64,000 bases of DNA, from assembly GCA_933228675.1 (NCBI GenBank), contig OW121744.1, forward strand, positions 98,990,026 to 99,054,025, in the 5' to 3' direction. A program made the position numbers and the translations under genes. This DNA is from Stomorhina lunata (lineage: Eukaryota > Arthropoda > Insecta > Diptera > Rhiniidae). Below are positions 13,029 through 24,739 of the stretch, piece by piece; the stretch's first letter is position 1, and every line of letters starts with the position of its first letter. The notes under the pieces are model-generated. The model saw only the letters and a program-made list of their open reading frames with translations. It did no database searches and was not told where the DNA came from.

Positions 13029-14037
13029 TTAACAGTTCAAAATTTCTTCGTTTGATTAATGTGTATTATTTAGTATAAATATAACTTATTTTGACAAGAC
13101 TCTGGGAATCTAGTGCACTACTTTTTATAAAATATGTATATATAAAATTCTCTACACTAGCAAAATGGACAATTAATAATTTTATATAATGTTTATTGTA
13201 CAATTTTACTTACACCCATTTACTTTTCTTAATATTTTATTATATAGAAAAAATTTCTTACTAAATTTCTAATAATTGCAAACCATAAATTTAAATTTAA
13301 ATTTCCTTTCTTAGAATTTTAACTTAAATACAAACATTCTCTTAAACACTTAATACTAGAAAAGAAAAACTAAAACCAATTTACTACAATTTGACTGTAA
13401 AACATAGACACACACACATATGCATAAAAACATAAATTAACTAATACTTTTACATAAATTGCAAAATGTATAGAAACCTATATATGTGTAAGAGTGGTAA
13501 GTAAGGATATTTATTATTTAAAATAGTATTGAAAACCCATTGCATTATTAAGAATATTATAACTAAGTTTTCTATATAATATTTTCTTGTTATTGCTATT
13601 TTATTATATTTTAACATAATAATAAAGATTCAGACATTTAGTAAATTTCTAAATTCAAACATACACATGTACACATGTATGAGTATAATAAATTTTGTAA
13701 GTGTGTTAGAAAGTATATAGATATATTTGTTTGGTTGAAATTTTCTTAGAAATTTCTTCGAACAATAAAACTACAAATACTTACCACTCACTTGTACATT
13801 TTAACTATAAAATTAATTATAAAAGGCAATTGTGTAAGTATGAGTGTATGTTTGTGAGAGTATACGTATTTAAAAAAGGGAATACCGCATGTTGTGTTCA
13901 TAACAGAACAAAATTGATACAAATTATAAGTGCATATTTTTGCATATTTGATTCCTAATAGCATATTTTGGCATTTTTTCAAAATAAACATATGTATTCC
14001 ATGAATATATCTTAATATGTATATATAAGTTTTAGTC
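13029..14037. other. Spacer between inverted satellite blocks
   Basis: About 1.0 kb of AT-rich single-copy sequence with short CA runs (about 13410) and no supportable gene. The overlapping ORFs on both strands at 13731-13991 are short and without recognisable features. Confidence 0.55.
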
Positions 14038-15312
14038 TTCAGCTTAGCCCATATCTTAGTCTATGTCTTAGTCTACTTCTTAGTCTATGTCTAACTCTAT
14101 GTTCTAGTCTACGTCTAAGACTATGTCTAACTCTATGTTCTAGTCTACGTCTTAGTCTTCGTCTAAGTCTATGTCTTAGTCTATATCTTGTTCTATGTCT
14201 TAGTCTATGTCTTAGTCCATGTCTTAGTCTATGTCTTAGTCTATGTCTCAGTCTATGTCTTAGTATATGTCTTAGTATATGTCTTAGTATATGTCTTAGT
14301 CTACGTCTTAGTCTATGTCTTAGTCTATGTCTTAGTCTATGTCTTAGTCTATGTGTTATTCTATGTCTTAGTCTATGTCTTAGTCTATGTCTTAGTCTAT
14401 GTCTTAGTCTATGTCTTAGTCTATGTCTTAGTCTATGTCTTAGTCTATGTCTTAGTCTATGTCTTAGTCTATGTCTTAGTCTATGTCTTAGTCTATGTCT
14501 TAGTCTATGTCTTAGTCTATGTCTTAGTCTATGTCTTAGTCTATGTCTTAGTCTATGTCTTAGTCTATGTCTTAGTCTATGTCTTAGTCTATGTCTTAGT
14601 CTATGTCTTAGTCTATGTCTTAGTCTATGTCTTAGTCTATGTCTTAGTCTATGTCTTAGTCTATGTCTTAGTCTATGTCTTAGTCTATGTCTTAGTCTAT
14701 GTCTTAGTCTATGTCTTAGTCTATGTCTTAGTCTATGTCTTATTCAATGTCTTAGTCTATGTCTTAGTCATGTCTTAGTCTATGTCTTAGTCTATGTCTT
14801 AGTCTATGCCTAAGTCTATGTCTTAGTCTATGTCTTAGTCTATGTCTTAGTCTATGTCTTAGTCTATGTCTTAGTCTATGTCTTAGTCTATGTCTTAGTC
14901 TATTTCTTAGTCTATGTCTTAGTCTATGTCTTAGTCTATGTCTTAGTCTATGTCTTAGTCTATGTCTTAGTCTATGTCTTAGTCTATGTCTTAGTCTATG
15001 TCTTAGTCTATGTCTTAGTCTATGTCTTAGTCTATGTCTTAGTCTATGTCTTAGTCTATGTCTTAGTGTATGTCTTAGTCTATGTCTTAGTCTATATCTT
15101 AGTCTATGTCTTAGTCTATGTCTTAGTCTATGTCTTAGTCTATGTCTTAGTCTATGTCTTAGTCTATGTCTTAGTCTATGTCTTAGTCTATGTCTTAGTC
15201 TATGTCTTAGTCTATGTCTTAGTCTATGTCTTAGTCTATGTCTTAGTCTATGTCTTAGTCTATGTCTATGCCTTAGTCTTTTAATTTATGTCTTAGTCTA
15301 TGTCTTAATATA
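14038..15312 (-). repeat. 12-bp satellite block 2, inverted relative to block 1
   Basis: The unit is AGTCTATGTCTT, the exact reverse complement of block 1's unit, repeated about 105 times. The edges (14038-14290 and 15240-15480) are degenerate, with decaying units trailing out to about 15480. A single-base deletion near 14770 and irregularities near 15265 break the 12-bp phase. Confidence 0.96.
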
Positions 15313-15480
15313 AATCTTAGTTTCTTACATTGTTCAAGTCTTAGTTTATTTCATAGTCTATGTCATAGACTAGTTCTTATTTTATAGCTTCGTCGGTGAC
15401 TAAGGTTATTACATAGTATATGGCTTAGTCTTAGTGCTTGTCTTAATGCAAGTCGCATTCTAAGTCTGTATCTTAGTCAT

Positions 15481-16030
15481 TCTGGTTTCCCTGATACTAA
15501 ATGTACACAGAAATAAAAATCTATTGGTATGTGTTAAAGTGCAAGTATAGATGTATTTGTTAAAGGTGTTGGCAAGGAATTTGCATAATAGTAACAACTC
15601 AAAATAATCTAAACATTAAAATACAGAAACACATACTTTCAAACATTTACACATACTCATACTTGCAATTAGTTTAAATATGTGTGTACAGTTTGAACTC
15701 ATACCTTTAGAACTAACGTTTTCCAAATTGAATTTTCTAACATTTTAGCCAGTTTGTATGTGTGTGTATGTATGCAAATGAAAGTAAGCTGGTGTTTAGG
15801 GATGTCTTTATTTTGATGTTGCTGTTGTTTTTGTGAAACCATAACATGTCCTGCATAAGAAATTTAAATTCATTTTCTATTTACTTTTACTTAGAAGTAG
15901 TAGAAGAAAAAGAAGAAGTCTTAATATTTCGTGGTGATGGTCTTAAAGGTAGAAGAAAATGATTAAAACTTAACCATTATAAATTATTTACAATATTTGA
16001 TAATACAGGGTTAAGTCAGTTTATCACAAT
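15481..16030. other. Single-copy spacer
   Basis: AT-rich with dispersed TGTG runs (15755-15775) and two exact octamers, ATTTGCAT at 15579 and ATGCAAAT at 15772. No gene seen. Confidence 0.4.
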
Positions 16031-16315
16031 CCGCAAGACTAAAGCTAAGATATAGACTAAAATACAGAGAATGGCATAGACTAAGACAAAGACAGAGGCT
16101 AAGGCATAGACTAAGATATAGACTAAGACATAGACTAAGACATAGACTAAGACATAGACTAAGGCATAGACTAAGACATAGACTAAAACATAGACTAAAA
16201 CATAGACTAAGACATAGAATAAGACATATTTAGACTAAGACATAGACTAAGACATAGACTAAGACATAGACTAAGATATAGACTAAGATATAGACTAAGA
16301 CATAGACTTAGATCA
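16031..16315 (+). repeat. 12-bp satellite block 3, same orientation as block 1
   Basis: About 20 degenerate to clean copies of AAGACATAGACT, with an insertion of TATTTAGA near 16228. It directly abuts the degenerate start of the 33-bp satellite. Confidence 0.9.
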
Positions 16316-16319
16316 TAAA

Positions 16320-19125
16320 AATGTTTGTATAGAAAACTTCATCAAATATTTTTATAGAAAAAAATGTTTTTATAGAAAAAAATTTTGTTGTAAAAATGTT
16401 TTTCTATAAAAAATGTTTCTTTATAAAAATAATTTTTTTAATAAATAGAAAATAGAAAATTTCCATTACAATTTTTTTTTTTAGAAATTTGTTTGTTTTT
16501 TTTTTCGATCTAAAAATATTCTTCTACAAAAAATTGTCGTTATAAAAATTTGTTTCAATAGAAAATTTTTCTATAAAAGTTTCCTACTAAAGAACATCTT
16601 TCGTTATAAAAATTTCCTTCCACAGAAAATTTTTTGTTATAAAAATGTTCTTCTTAAATATTTTTCGTATAATATTTTTCTTCTATAGAAAAATTAGAAA
16701 ATTTTTCGTAAAAAAATGTTTCTTCTATAGAAAATTTTTCGTTAAAAAAATTTTCTTCTCTAGAAAATTTTTCGTTAAAAAAATTTTCTTCTATAGAAAA
16801 TTTTTCGTTAAAAAAATTTTCTTCTATAGAAAATTTTTCGTTAAAAAAATTTTCTTCTATAGAAAATTTTTCGTTAAAAAAATTTTCTTCTATAGAAAAT
16901 TTTTCGTTAAAAAAATTTTCTTCTATAGAAAATTTTTCGTTAAAAAAATTTTCTTCTATAGAAAATTTTTCGTTAAAAAAATTTTCTTCTATAGAAAATT
17001 TTTCGTTAAAAAAATTTTCTTCTATAGAAAATTTTTCGTTAAAAAAATTTTCTTCTATAGAAAATTTTTCGTTAAAAAAATTTTCTTCTATAGAAAATTT
17101 TTCGTTAAAAAAATTTTCTTCTATAGAAAATTTTTCGTTAAAAAAATTTTCTTCTATAGAAAATTTTTCGTTAAAAAAATTTTCTTCTATAGAAAATTTT
17201 TCGTTAAAAAAATTTTCTTCTATAGAAAATTTTTCGTTAAAAAAATTTTCTTCTATAGAAAATTTTTCGTTAAAAAAATTTTCTTCTATAGAAAATTTTT
17301 CGTTAAAAAAATTTTCCTCTATAGAAAATTTTTCGTTAAAAAAAATTTCTTCTATAGAAAATTTTTCGTTAAAAAAATTTTCTTCTATAGAAAATTTTTC
17401 GTTAAAAAAATTTTCTTCTATAGAAAATTTTTCGTTAAAAAAATTTTCTTCTATAGAAAATTTTTCGTTAAAAAAATTTTCTTCTATAGAAAATTTTTCG
17501 TTAAAAAAATTTTCTTCTATAGAAAATTTTTCGTTAAAAAAATTTTCTTCTATAGAAAATTTTTCGTTAAAAAAATTTTCTTCTATAGAAAATTTTTCGT
17601 TAAAAAAATTTTCTTCTATAGAAAATTTTTCGTTAAAAAAATTTTCTTCTATAGAAAATTTTTCGTTAAAAAAATTTTCTTCTATAGAAAATTTTTCGTT
17701 AAAAAAATTTTCTTCTATAGAAAAATTTTCGTTAAAAAAATTTTCTTCTATAGAAAATTTTTCATTAAAAAAATTTTCTTCTATAGAAAATTTTTCGTTA
17801 AAAAAATTTTCTTCTACAGAAAATTTTTCGTTAAAAAAATTTTCTTCTATAGAAAATTTTTCGTTGAAAAAATTTTCTTCTATAGAAAATTTGTCGTTAA
17901 AAAAAATTTTCTTCTATAGAAAATTTTTCGTTAAAAAAAATTTTCTTCTATAGAAAATTTTTCGTTAAAAAAATTTTCTTCTTTAGAAAATTTTTCGTTA
18001 AAAAAATTTTCTTCTATAGAAAATTTTTCGTTAAAAAAATTTTCTTCTATAGAAAATTTTTCGTTAAAAAAATTTTCTTCTATAGAAAATTTTTCGTTAA
18101 AAAAATTTTCTTCTATAGAAAATTTTTCGTTAAAAAAATTTTCTTGTATAGAAAATTTTTCGTTAAAAAAATTTTCTTCTACAGAAAATTTTTCGTTAAA
18201 AAAATTTTCTTCTATAGAAAATTTTTCGTTAAAAAAATTTTCTTCTATAGAAAATTTTTCGTTAAAAAAATTTTCTTCTATAGAAAATTTTTCGTTAAAA
18301 AAATTTTCTTCTTTAGAAAATTTTTCGTTAAAAAAATTTTCTTCTATAGAAAATTTTTCGTTAAAAAAATTTTCTTCTATAGAAAATTTTTCGTTAAAAA
18401 AATTTTCTTCTATAGAAAATTTTTCGTTAAAAAAATTTTCTTCTATAGAAAATTTTTCGTTAAAAAAATTTTCTTCTTTAGAAAATTTTTCGTTAAAAAA
18501 ATTTTCTTCTATAGAAAATTTTTCGTTAAAAAAATTTTCTTCTTTAGAAAATTTTTCGTTAAAAAAATTTTCTTCTTTAGAAAATTTTTCGTTAAAAAAA
18601 TTTTCTTCTATAGAAAATTTTTCGTTAAAAAAATTTTCTTCTATAGAAAATTTTTCGTTAAAAAAATTTTCTTCTATAGAAAATTTTTCGTTAAAAAAAT
18701 TTTCTTCTATAGAAAATTTTTCGTTAAAAAAATTTTCTTGTATAGAAAATTTTTCGTTAAAAAAATTTTCTTCTACAGAAAATTTTTCGTTAAAAAAATT
18801 TTCTTCTACAGAAAATTTTTCGTTAAAAAAATTTTCTTCTATAAAAAATTTTTCGTTAAAAAAATTTTCTTCTACAGAAAATTTTTCGTTAAAAAAATGT
18901 TCTTCTATAGAAAATTTTTCGTTAAAAAAATGTTCTTCTATAGAAAATTTTTCGTTTAAAAAATTTTCTTCTATAGAAAATTTTTCGTTAAAAAATTTTT
19001 CTTCTATCGAAAATTTTTCGTTAAAAAATTTTTCTTCTATCGCAAATTATTCGTTAAAAAATTTTTCTTCTATCGCAAATTTTTCGTTAAAAAAATTTTC
19101 TTCTGTAGAAAATTTTTCGTTAAAA
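16320..19125. repeat. 33-bp satellite on a TTCTATAGAAAA core
   Basis: The left 350 bp are degenerate. From about 16690 the unit GAAAATTTTTCGTTAAAAAA + ATTTTCTTCTATA (33 bp) repeats about 73 times with high identity. Variants include TTCTTTAG (17990, 18310, 18477, 18540, 18572), TTGTATAG followed one unit later by TTCTACAG (18145 and again at 18739, exactly 594 bp or 18 units apart), and a degraded right edge from 18950. A 33-bp period is open in some frames, so the 424- and 271-codon ORFs here, built on FFYRKFFVKKI, are artefacts of the repeat. Confidence 0.96.
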
Positions 19126-19412
19126 AAATTTGAAAAATGTTTGTTTTTGTTCAGTCGATAATCTACGCTTTTACTTTTGGTTTATGAACATAATTCTTAA
19201 TAGTTATGTTTGTAAATTTAGTAATAATGCGAGGTTTTCGATCTGTCTAAATTGGGGATAATCCTCCTGAAGAGATGGCTTAACCAACCATCGAAACGCG
19301 TCGAGGAATTTGGTTTCTCCGCAAACATTTTTTGGCTTTTTATCAATAAATTGATCTGTTACATTAATAAATAAATGTAACAGGTTTGGGATCAAATGCA
19401 AATACACTTCTT
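19126..19412 (+). mobile_element. Penelope-like element fragment interrupting the satellite
   Basis: A 287-bp non-satellite segment splits the 33-bp array, which resumes at 19413. It contains a hammerhead ribozyme fold (19254-19320), then ACATTTTTTGG, AATAAATTGAT and an ATGTTACATTAATAAATAAATGTAAC-like self-complementary tail (shown only in part: TTACATTAATAAATAA). A diverged copy of its right half lies at about 22395-22505. Hammerhead ribozymes are an established hallmark of Penelope-like retroelements in animals. Assignment to that class rests on the ribozyme, not on any coding sequence. Confidence 0.6.
19254..19320 (+). ncRNA. Type I hammerhead ribozyme
   Basis: All core elements are present in order. 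CTGAAGA at 19267-19273 fits the CUGANGA box; position 7 is the free one. Stem II pairs GATGG (19274-19278) with CCATC (19288-19292) around a 9-base loop. The GAAA box is at 19293-19296. Stem III is a minimal CGCG (19297-19300). The cleavage dinucleotide TC is at 19301-19302, giving a GUC site. Stem I pairs TCCTC (19262-19266) with GAGGA (19303-19307). After an internal loop it extends as GGGG (19254-19257) with CTCC (19317-19320), which contains one G-U pair. The internal loop in stem I plus loop II is the geometry that supports loop-loop contacts. Very short stem III is typical of hammerheads in Penelope-like elements, which may act as dimers. Predicted self-cleavage falls after 19302. Confidence 0.8.
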
Positions 19413-19765
19413 TTTGAAAAATTTTTCGTTAAAAAAATTTTCTTCTCTAGAAAATTTTTCGTTAAAAAAATTTTCTTCTTTAGAAAATTTTTCGTTAAAA
19501 AAATTTTCTTCTTTAGAAAATTTTTCGTTAAAAAAATTTTCTTCTATGGAAAATTTTTCGTTAAAAAAATTTTCTTCTATAGAAAATTTTTCGTTAAAAA
19601 AATTTTCTTCTATAGAAAATTTTTCGTTAAAAAAATTTTCTTCTATAGAAAATTTTTCGTTAAAAAAATTTTCTTCTATAGAAAATTTTTCGTTACAATT
19701 TTATTTTTCCAATAAAAATTTTTTCTGTATTCAAAATTTTTCGTTAAAAAAAATTTTTTGTATAA
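19413..19765. repeat. 33-bp satellite, right portion
   Basis: About nine units of the same 33-bp satellite resume after the insertion and decay by 19700-19765. The two overlapping ORFs here are repeat artefacts. Confidence 0.93.
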
Positions 19766-22243
19766 AATTTTTCAAAGTGATTTGATTTGATACTGGGTGG
19801 TACCCTGTATTTAGTTTCTGAAGTCCAATACATCTTAATACATATTAAGTATATGCATGTAGTTATTGAAAGGCTAATGTAAACTTATATAAACCCTACC
19901 CTTTATATACTTTGAAATTATGTATTGGTGTATACATATATAATGAAGATGTTTATAAATCTTTCTAATTTCTACTCAAATTTTCTTTCAAAATTTACCT
20001 CCAACATCTTGGTCTTTCGAATTTCTAGTTCCTTGGCAAATTGTTAAGTTACCGAATGGTCTAATGAAGAGTAAGGGCTAGAATTTAAATTATATTGAAA
20101 TACTAATTAAATGTTGAAGATTATTTTGGCGTATATGAAAAGGATATGAGATGTGTTTGTAAGTGTGGGTAAATATCAACACATATGGATGTATGTGTGT
20201 GTGTGTATGCTAAGTATATGTAGAGATGTATTTGTCTTTGAGTTCAATTTACCATGTATTACAAATATTGTATAAAGATTTAGACCATAGGTTTCGGGGT
20301 ATGAGTCAACTTGCCTTAAAGGGGATTTTTAAGTAAAATTTTAAGGTATGAAAGGGGAGAAGGGAGTTTGTGTTTAATAAGAAATTGTAAGAGGTTTATT
20401 TGCATATTTAGGGGATGGGGGAGGTAAGTAAAGAGTCTAAAGTTCAAGAGGCTAGTTTGGATACTTGGCTATAATAAGTTTGCCAGGCTTATAAGTAGTT
20501 GTATATGTAATATATGTGTTTGTATACATATGTTTATCATGATCCTTATTTTATTTAATTTTCTTCTAGGTATGTATGTATAAGTGTAAGGATATTGTTT
20601 TGCCTTTCAAAATTAAGCTTAAGTGTAATGAGTAGTTTTATATGTATTTGTTTGTATGTCTAAAGCAAAACTTGTGGGTAGTTTTAAATAACATCATCAT
20701 GTTATTAGAAAATTAGAAAAAAAAATGTATATATCTATGTATAATAATTCTTCAATATCTTTAGATTTTAAAGTTTGTCCAGGAATATGCGTGTGTCTAG
20801 TGTAACTTTGGGAATATTTAAATAAGTAAGAAAATTTTCAATTTTGTCTTAATGCTGTTGCCATGTTGTAATATAAACTGGGAACCCCCCTCTCCTTTCC
20901 TTAAAATTTATAAAATTAAACTTAGTCCAACAAAATGTATCTTAAGTTTTAGTAAATTTAGTTTTTGTTTTTACAATAAATTCTTCAACTACATACAAAA
21001 CAAACAAGTATTTTGTGTCTCAATTTATTACATATTTTCAGAACTTTAACCCTTAAAAGGTAACAAAAATTTAAATCAAGCTTAAAAATGTAATGAGATT
21101 ATTGTTTTCAGTTTAAAATTTTAATTAATAAATTTCTTTATAAGAAACTGAGATATGAAAAAGAAATGTTTTTATTGCTACACCTTTATCCCCATAGCTC
21201 ATCTAAGGTTTAAATATTTTTTCAAATTGTTGCTTGTTTTGTTGTGTATATTTATCTATCTCTGCGTCCCTTTACCTAATAAAAGGGTTGAGACATTTGT
21301 TTGTTTATTGTAGCAGGGCGCAAGGAGTTAAGCTTTCTAATTATCCTTATGGTCCGTTGCATAATATTGAATATATTTTATTTTGCATTTTATACACAAA
21401 CAGGCCAAGGGTAAGAGTTTTGTGGTCTTATATTGTCTACATCTTCTAGGTATATTATTCTTTTTATGTATAACCGAACATTTATTTGTAAACTTATTGT
21501 TTGTTGGCTTAATTCATAGTTATTATAAATTAGCATTTTATTTTAATACATGTCAAAATCAGAAGGAATCCTAAAGGATTAAGTTAGTAGAGACAAAGGA
21601 ATTTTCATAAATCGGCTATAAGGCAATATAAGTTTCTTGATTTAATTAATTCTACAAAGCAACTCTTTAGTTTGTATCCACAAAAGGTCGTTTTAAGTAA
21701 CAGTTTAGCGGGTTTTCAATGCCTATTTAAATATATAAAAAGTGTTGCCTATAATGAGGAGTTCAAAAATGTTGCGAAAAACTTCAAAATGAACAGTTAC
21801 TGCATAGGTTAGATATTTTTTTTTGTTTAAAAAATGGGTGCTAAGAAAAAGACTAATTCACCAGTTTTATAAAAAGCGTTGCCTAGTTTTAGGCGTATTT
21901 ATTATTTTACAAAATACATACTTCATGAATAACAAGAACTTTATTTATTTCTAGGATTTTCATTGCATTTTGTTAAAATATAGTCAAGTCTAAACGTGAT
22001 ATATTTTTAAAAAAATTGTATTGCCTACATTAAGACTGGTAGGGATATCTTATAATTTTGTTATTACAATCAAGTTTTTTTGTTTATTTAAGTACATTAG
22101 GAAGTAAACTTCTAAACTAATATTAAAACTTTTCCACAAATAATAAGAACTCTAAATTTTTTTTCAGTATCTTCCTAAAAGTAGGCAAATCTTTTCTTAT
22201 AAATTCTTTAATATTAAGATTTAAACTAATAAAATTAGAACCC
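19766..22243. other. AT-rich non-coding interval, no supported gene
   Basis: Contains TG/TATG microsatellite traces (20185-20210), an exact ATTTGCAT at 20398 and several degenerate TTGCCTA..TTTAGG motifs (21740, 21880, 22023, 22180). Short ORFs at 20852-21049 and 21234-21574 have mixed composition but no recognisable domain, and no convincing splice or start context. Confidence 0.5.
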
Positions 22244-22732
22244 AGGGCCCTAATTACAGCATTTGATATCTATCAAAATCTTACATATTTTTAAAACGTT
22301 TGTATAGCATACTTTAAGGATAATCAAAATTATTTAAAAGATTCACAGTTAACTATATTTTTTTTTGTAGTTATTTGCCACAAGATGACCAATAGTAACG
22401 CGTCGAGGAAAGGTTTCCCCACCAACATTTTTTGGTTTTATCAAAAAACTATTTATTACAATAATAAATAATTGTAATAAATTGGGATTCTTAGTGCAAT
22501 ACACTACAGTAAAACTTTTTAATTAAATGTTTGATGTCCCAAATTTTGACAAATCTTTTTAGTAAGAGTTTTAATTGAACTATATGTTTTTAAAAACGTA
22601 TCAAATTGGATACCAAATTTTCCAAAAACTTTTTTCATCGAAGTAATTTTGAATATCCCCAAAGTATACTTCACAATATTTGCTTTAAGGTCTGAGTTTT
22701 CGATCGATATCGAATGCGATAATTTGGCCCCA
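22244..22732. mobile_element. Inverted-repeat element pair enclosing a decayed ribozyme sequence
   Basis: The left arm (22244-22336, minus) and right arm (22641-22732, plus) are diverged copies of a repeat of about 92 bp. Its outer end is GGGGCCAAATTA(C/T)(G/C)GCATTCGATATCGAT and its inner end includes TTAAAGTATGCTATACA. Between them, 22395-22505 matches the right half of the Penelope-like fragment at 19294-19408 (ACGCGTCGAGGAA, ACATTTTTTGG, TATTACAATAATAAATAA). The CUGANGA and GAAA boxes are lost here, so this ribozyme copy is dead. Confidence 0.5.
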
Positions 22733-22744
22733 GTAGAGATCAAT

Positions 22745-24500
22745 TGAAAAAATGTTTCTTTAGAAAATTTTTTACAAACATTTTTACAAAAGAATATTTC
22801 CCTATTTTGTTATAAAACTTTTTTTGCATAAGAAAATGTTGGTTATAAAAAATGATTCTATAGAAAATTTTTTGTTTAAAAAATGTTCTTCTATAGAAAA
22901 TATTTCGGTTTAAAAATCAATAAAAAATTTTTCGTTATAAAAATGTTTTTCTTTTCAAAATTTTTCTTCTATAGAAAATTTTACGATATAAACATTTTCT
23001 TCTATAGAAAATTTTTCCTTATATAAATTTTCTTCTATAAAAAAATTTTTCATTATTAAAATCTATTGAAAATTTTTTATTATAAAAATTTTCTGCTATA
23101 GAAAATTTTTCGTTACACAAATTTTCTTTTATACAAAATTTTTCGTTATAAAATTTTTTTCTATACAAAAATTTTCGTTATAAAATTTTTGTTGCCATAA
23201 AAAATTTTTCTATATAAAAATATCTTTTAAACAAAAGTTTTTGTTATAAAAAATTCTTCTGTAGAAAATTAAATTAGAGATATATTTTTCGTTATGCAAT
23301 TTTTCGTTATAAAAAAATTCTTCTATAGAAAATTGTTCGATATACAAAACTTCTAGTTAGTACAAATTCTACTATAGAAAATTTTTTTCTATAGAAAATT
23401 TTTCGTTTTAAAAATTTTCTTCTATAGAAAATTTTTCGTTTTAAAAATTTTCTTCTATAGAAAATTTTTCGTTTTAAAAATTTTCTTCTATAGAAAATTT
23501 TTCGTTTTAAAAATTTTCTTCTATAGAAAATTTTTCGTTTTAAAAATTTTCTTTTATAGAAAATTTTTCACTTTAAAAATTTTCTTCTATAGAAAATCTT
23601 TCGTTTTAAAAATTTTCTTCTATAGAAAAATTTTCGTTTTAAAAATTATCTTCTATAGAAAATTTTTTGTTTTAAAAATTTTCTTCTATAGAAAATTTTT
23701 CGTTTAAAAAAAATTTTCCATAGAAAATATTTCTATTGAAAACTTTTTATTATAAAAAATGTTCTAAAGAAAAATTTTCATTATTAAAAATTTTTTATAG
23801 AAAATATTTTATTACAAAAAATTTTCTATAGAAAATTTTTCAAGATAAAAAATTTATCTATAGAAAATTTTTCATTATAAAAAGTTTTTGTATAGAATTT
23901 TTTTTATTATAAAAAAATTTTTCTTCAGAAAATCTTTCAAGACTTTTTGTATAGAAAATTTTTCATTGTAAAAAATGCCTCTATAGAAAATGTTTCGTTA
24001 TAATAAATATTTTATAGAAAATTTTTCTATATGAAAAATTCTTTTATAAAAAGTTTTTCGTTATATAAAATTTTAGGTTATAGAAAATTGTTGGTTATAG
24101 ACAATTTTTCTAAAGAAAATTTTTGTTTATAAAAAGTTTTTCGATATAAAAAATTTTTCGCTATAAAAAATGTATCTATAGAAAATTTTTCGTTACAAAA
24201 AATGTTTCTATATAAATTTTTTCAAAATAAAAAATGTTTCTATAGAAATTTTTTCGATTTTAAAAATGTTTCTAAAGAAATTTTTTGATATAAAAAATTT
24301 TTCTATTAAAAATTTTGCGATATAAAAAATGTTTCTATAAACAATTTTTCGATATAAAAATTGTTTCTATAGAAAATTTTGCGAAATAAAAATTATTTCA
24401 TTGAAAGTTTTTTGATTTAAAAAATTCTTCTATAAAAAATTTTTATTGAAAATTTTTCGTTAAAAAAATATTTCTCTATAAAAGTTTTGATATGTAAAAT
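22745..24500. repeat. Degenerate 24-33 bp satellite on TTCTATAGAAAATTTTTCG
   Basis: The clean core at about 23385-23710 has a 33-bp unit containing TTTTAAAAATTTTCTTCTAT and AGAAAATTTTTCG. The margins degrade into irregular TATAAAAAATTTTTC..TATAGAAAA units with variable spacing. It is clearly related to the 16.3-19.8 kb satellite. Confidence 0.85.
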
Positions 24501-24605
24501 TGATGGCAAAAGAAATTGACTTCAGAAATACTATTTTGTTTATAATTAATTTGCTTTTAAAATTACCAAATTAAAATACTTATCGAAAACTATTGTATAC
24601 CTTCA

Positions 24606-24739
24606 GGGGCCAAATTATGGCATTCGATAGTAAACTGTGCATCTTGTAAATAATTTTGATTATCCTTAAAGTATGTTATACATATGTTTTGAAAATATCT
24701 AAGATTTCGATCGATATCGAATGCCGTAATTTGGCCCCA
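24606..24739. mobile_element. 134-bp foldback copy of the GGGGCCAAATTACGGCATTCGAT family
   Basis: The left end GGGGCCAAATTATGGCATTC (24606) is the inverted complement of the right end, which reads GAATGCCGTAATTTGGCCCC and ends at 24738. Inside is TTATCCTTAAAGTATGTTATACA, shared with copies at 22.3, 22.65, 47.9 and 48.9 kb (motif split: TTATCCTTAAAGTATG). No coding capacity. Confidence 0.65.

Noticed and set aside
13731..13991. Overlapping ORFs on both strands between the satellite blocks
   Set aside because: Mutually exclusive, short, and without recognisable motifs; AT-rich spacer.
16645..18959. 424- and 271-codon ORFs of FFYRKFFVKKI repeats
   Set aside because: They are artefacts of the 33-bp satellite; parallel frames are also open (for example at 19386-19785), and there is no unique sequence or gene context.
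22373..22420. A second functional hammerhead ribozyme
   Set aside because: Homologous by position to the first, but the CUGANGA and GAAA boxes are both destroyed.
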